The notes under the pieces: model-generated
Database searches by the model: none
What the model saw: the letters and a program-made list of their open reading frames with translations, nothing else
Told to the model about the DNA's origin: nothing
Shown here: piece after piece, positions 6,336 to 9,343 of the stretch
How the letters are laid out: the number at the start of each line of letters is the position of its first letter
Numbering within the stretch: the first letter of the stretch is position 1
Translations under genes and position numbers: made by a program
Origin: JANXQG01 sp037147235
GTDB lineage: Bacteria; Planctomycetota; Planctomycetia; Pirellulales; Thermoguttaceae
Length of the DNA: 9,343 nucleotides
Reading direction: 5' to 3'
Assembly: GCA_037147235.1 (NCBI GenBank)
Contig: JBAWVO010000253.1
Location: 1 to 9,343 of the forward strand

Positions 6336-9296
6336 TCATTTCTGCTTCAGCTCAAACCACCTCAGCGCAATCCCGCGCTCATTCGGAAGCACGGCAACGC
6401 GCACCTTCTGAATTCCCTTCTCCAACTTCACATCGACGGGCTTGGTCGTCGCCCACAGTCCGTGACTCATGGGAACGTGAACCAAGGCAACTGCGTTGTA
6501 TGCGTCGGAACCAACCTCCAGCAACTGGCCATCGTTGATCGCCGCAACGCTCATGACGATTTCATAGGTTCCCTTCGCGGGCGCATCAATGGCATAGTCG
6601 GCCCAACAATGGTTCTGTTGCTGCTGGAAATAGACCTGCTTTCCGCCGGCGGGAGAATCCATCCGCATGACCCCCTTCTGTGCGGTGTAAAACGCCTGGC
6701 CGTCCGTCGCCGTAAAGCCCGCAGCCTCGACGTGCAGCACGCCCTGAACTGCCTTCACAGGCCCTGCTTTGACAGGTTCCACGGGCTTGGCGGTTGCCTT
6801 CACTTTCGGTTGTCCAGCTTTTGCCGCCTCGACGCCTGGGTCCGCGTTCGCCTCGTCCGGCTTGAGCGACGCGTTCAAATCGACCGCCGATGCCGGTGCT
6901 GCCTGGGCAATCTTCTGGGCGACTGCCAGGACCGCACTCGCCTGTCCGTGGGAGGCGGTGGCGGATGCTGCAAGCCAGCGCAGATGCTCCACTTGCGAGA
7001 ACTGGGTCCCGCGCGACCTCGCCAGGCTCCCCTCGACGAAATCAGGACCGGTCAGCCCATCGAGTCGGGACGCAGCCCATCCGCGGCCATACCCCACCCG
7101 CCAGACGCCATCGACCCCGCGCCAGGCGACGCAGGCATGCGCCGGCTGCCCCACGCCGATGGCCGGGATGCCGAACGCGTGATTGATGAAGACAGCAAAC
7201 GACGAGCGGGGGCCGCATTTCCCGCCACCTTGCAGCACTGTCTTCATATTGGTATAGGGGACCGTCGAGTTCCTTCGCCACACCAGACCGGTCATATCCA
7301 CCACCATCTCCGTGACGCGAAGATCGGGGCGGAAACTGTTGACCATCTCCCGCCCCCAGCTCAGATCTTCGTCGGATGCGCCGGAGGAAACGATCTTGGT
7401 GTAGTCCCAAACCGTGAGCTTGTCGAAACCGGGGACCAGTTCCTTGTTCTGGTGCGCGGCCTTGTAGTACTTGTAGCGGACCAGCGGATCCGCGGGCGTA
7501 CGTGAACCACCAGCACCGATGTTGACTGTGCCGGGCGGGTTAAGGGCCGTGGCGATGGCCAGCTTCAGATAGATGCCTTGCCTTGAATCCGGATCGGCAT
7601 AATAGAGCTTCTTCCAAAGCTCCAGCGAGGCGGGCGAGATCGCCCAATTGTTGGCCTCTCTGGCCTTGAGACCCGTCGGCGTTGCGGCCTCCAAATAAAG
7701 GTCCATGGCCTGCGTGTTCCGCAGGAGCCAGGTCAAGAATGCCTTATTCTCCTTGTCCGCCTTGGCAAACGCTTCCACATTCACCGCGCCCACCTTCAAA
7801 AGCAATTGCCTCTGGCTCAATGTGTTGGCAAAGGCGGGATCCTTCAGCAGCGACTGCATGGCCGCCTCGGAGATGCTCGCCGAGTCAGCGGGCAATTTCT
7901 CGCTCAGCCAGGTCGAGATGTTCGTGAAGTACCCGGAAAAATCGCCCGCGTTGATGGCGGCGTCCAAGGCATTGTGGTTCGGCTTCACTTCAAAACGGTG
8001 CGGCTTCGGCTGGCAGGCACCGGTGATCTGTGCCTCGAAATCGTCAATCTGTTTCTGCAAGCCGGGCCTTTCCTTCTTCCTCCAAGCACGCAGTTTGGCT
8101 TCCCAAAGCGTCTGGCCGACCAGGTTCTTCTTGAATATGAGCGACAAGACTTCCTGCGTCTGCCGGGTAATCGGCCCGGCCGCGGCCGCCAGGTTCAAGC
8201 CTTTGGCCAATTCTTCCTTGGTGACGGTCGCCGCAACTTCGCCGTCGATCAGGACGTCATAAAGATCCTCTTTCAGGCCGGCAACCTTCAACTCATAGCG
8301 GTTCACGTCCTCCAGCACCGGCCCCAGTTTCAAGGCAGCCATCGCCCGCTCGTCGATGGGCATGGGGAGGCAGTCATCGGCACGGTCGAAGCTGAGCATG
8401 CCCTTGTCGAATTTGACGTTCGATACGGCGCATTGCGTGGCATTTACCACCTTGCCCCCTTGGTCGTCCGACAGGGCGAACTCCGCGCTCGAAACCAGCG
8501 AGGGGGCCTTCAGTTGTTTGAGGATGATCGCGGCCATCAGCGTGTGGCCCGCGGGACCGGGATGGACTTCGTCACCCCCGCCGATTCTGGTATCGACCTT
8601 GATCGCGTGTTCGCGACGTACGATCGCCATGTAGGGATCGAACTGATCGACGAAGGTTGCTCCCTCCTTGGCAGCCACATCCTTCAGTCCGTCAGCGAAC
8701 TTGCGAATGGCCTTGTTGCGAGCATCCGCGGAAGGATCGCCGCTGAGATTTTCAATCGGCTGCGGCGTCATCAACACCACCCGCGTTCCGTTCTTCTTGA
8801 GTACCTTGACAATCTCCGTCTGGCTGCGAACATAGGCTTTGAAAATGTCTTCGCGAAATGCTTCGTAATTGTGGTCATTCATGCCAAAATTGACCGTCAC
8901 CACCGTCGGCTTGAGCGACACCACGTCGCGGGTTAGCGGGCCATCCACGGCCGCCTCGACCAGTTTCTGCTGCGCATCCCCTTCAGCGGCAAATAGTGCC
9001 TTTTCGTCGGGGAAGGTCCGCATCCGCAACCAGGCGGTGTCGCCGCCCCAGCCGGAGTTCCAGAAGTTGAACCTCTGTTTCGGAAACCGGGTTACCGTAT
9101 AGGCCTCAATGTACGTGGTATAGAGTTTCTGCTCGGTGATGCTGTCGCCGAGAAAGACGACGCGGTCGCCGTCATGCAGAACAAACTCCGCTTCTGCCGC
9201 TAAACCGGTCGATGTTAGCTCCGTCCAGACAATCAACAGCGAGGCCATTGTCGCAAGCAGCACACTACGGTAGACAAATTTCTTTTCAAATCGCAT
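6336..9296 (-). CDS. SGNH/GDSL esterase with transglutaminase-like and carbohydrate-binding-like domains, secreted
   Basis: Secreted 986-residue multidomain protein. A signal peptide ends near LAA (residues 32-34). The SGNH hydrolase domain (about 36-265) has all four blocks: FLGDSIT with S52, GWGG (82-85), GMND with N140, and GDEVHPGPAGH with D242 and H245. Such domains usually remove acyl groups, often acetyl from polysaccharides. A mixed region and a helical region (about 270-600) follow. A transglutaminase-like domain (about 640-760) has GGKCGPRS with C694 and PAHACVAW with H720; the usual third Asp is not visible, since the site reads WRVGYGRGW. A Pro/Lys/Ala-rich linker (about 785-850) leads to a C-terminal beta-sandwich (about 851-986) resembling CBM6/CBM35-type modules. 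The start at 9296 fits the signal peptide; a GTG at 9338 only adds a basic extension, and the ribosome binding site is weak. The next gene starts 94 bases downstream. The esterase call is firm, the second domain likely, the third tentative. Confidence 0.85.
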   Translation of the reverse strand: MRFEKKFVYRSVLLATMASLLIVWTELTSTGLAAEAEFVLHDGDRVVFLGDSITEQKLYTTYIEAYTVTRFPKQRFNFWNSGWGGDTAWLRMRTFPDEKALFAAEGDAQQKLVEAAVDGPLTRDVVSLKPTVVTVNFGMNDHNYEAFREDIFKAYVRSQTEIVKVLKKNGTRVVLMTPQPIENLSGDPSADARNKAIRKFADGLKDVAAKEGATFVDQFDPYMAIVRREHAIKVDTRIGGGDEVHPGPAGHTLMAAIILKQLKAPSLVSSAEFALSDDQGGKVVNATQCAVSNVKFDKGMLSFDRADDCLPMPIDERAMAALKLGPVLEDVNRYELKVAGLKEDLYDVLIDGEVAATVTKEELAKGLNLAAAAGPITRQTQEVLSLIFKKNLVGQTLWEAKLRAWRKKERPGLQKQIDDFEAQITGACQPKPHRFEVKPNHNALDAAINAGDFSGYFTNISTWLSEKLPADSASISEAAMQSLLKDPAFANTLSQRQLLLKVGAVNVEAFAKADKENKAFLTWLLRNTQAMDLYLEAATPTGLKAREANNWAISPASLELWKKLYYADPDSRQGIYLKLAIATALNPPGTVNIGAGGSRTPADPLVRYKYYKAAHQNKELVPGFDKLTVWDYTKIVSSGASDEDLSWGREMVNSFRPDLRVTEMVVDMTGLVWRRNSTVPYTNMKTVLQGGGKCGPRSSFAVFINHAFGIPAIGVGQPAHACVAWRGVDGVWRVGYGRGWAASRLDGLTGPDFVEGSLARSRGTQFSQVEHLRWLAASATASHGQASAVLAVAQKIAQAAPASAVDLNASLKPDEANADPGVEAAKAGQPKVKATAKPVEPVKAGPVKAVQGVLHVEAAGFTATDGQAFYTAQKGVMRMDSPAGGKQVYFQQQQNHCWADYAIDAPAKGTYEIVMSVAAINDGQLLEVGSDAYNAVALVHVPMSHGLWATTKPVDVKLEKGIQKVRVAVLPNERGIALRWFELKQK

Positions 9297-9343
9297 GAAG
9301 TTCTTTCTTGATGGGGTTGTTGGTAATCTTCGTAGCACGGAAT

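Noticed and set aside
6093..7505. 470-codon open frame on the plus strand
   Set aside because: It is antisense to the propeller and esterase genes, with Arg/His-rich low-quality composition; both opposite frames have clear domains.
7806..8936. 376-codon open frame on the plus strand
   Set aside because: It is antisense to the complete SGNH and helical regions; no recognisable motifs or start signals.
9297..9343. Upstream region of the esterase gene
   Set aside because: Only 47 bases are visible; no convincing promoter or operator can be read.

Overview
The window is a single run of five genes, all on the minus strand and read from high to low coordinates. Every one starts with a Sec-type signal peptide, and most encode enzymes acting on glycans. 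The sequence is G+C-rich with strongly G/C third codon positions. Together with the types of large secreted enzyme present and the absence of any SusC/SusD pair, this suggests a polysaccharide-degrading member of the Verrucomicrobiota, Lentisphaerota or Planctomycetota rather than Bacteroidota. The phylum is inferred from style, not from a marker gene.

In transcription order: (1) 9296-6336, a 986-residue multidomain protein with an SGNH/GDSL esterase domain, a helical middle, a transglutaminase-like domain, a Pro/Lys/Ala linker and a C-terminal carbohydrate-binding-like beta-sandwich. (2) 6241-5489, a small secreted protein built of about five propeller-like repeats. (3) A 280-base gap (5209-5488) with a terminator-like hairpin, a large imperfect palindrome that looks like a dispersed repeat, and a short open frame that reads like the 3' end of a lost gene. 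(4) 5208-2587, a GH38/DUF5054-type alpha-mannosidase-like enzyme that keeps the expected metal and nucleophile residues. (5) 2590-776, a GH9 enzyme with an N-terminal Ig-like domain, starting inside the stop codon of the GH38-like gene (ATGA overlap). (6) 730 to beyond the window edge, the first half of a GH29 alpha-L-fucosidase.

The GH38-like, GH9 and GH29 genes are almost certainly co-transcribed: their junctions are a 4-base overlap and a 45-base gap. The esterase and propeller genes lie upstream in the same direction, separated by 94 bases, and may belong to the same unit or to one interrupted by the repeat. Together they suggest extracytoplasmic breakdown of a fucosylated, possibly mannose-containing and acylated glycan or glycoprotein, with the propeller and the C-terminal beta-sandwich as possible sugar-binding parts. 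The substrate is inferred from family membership only. No transporter, regulator, RNA gene, CRISPR array or transposase is visible.
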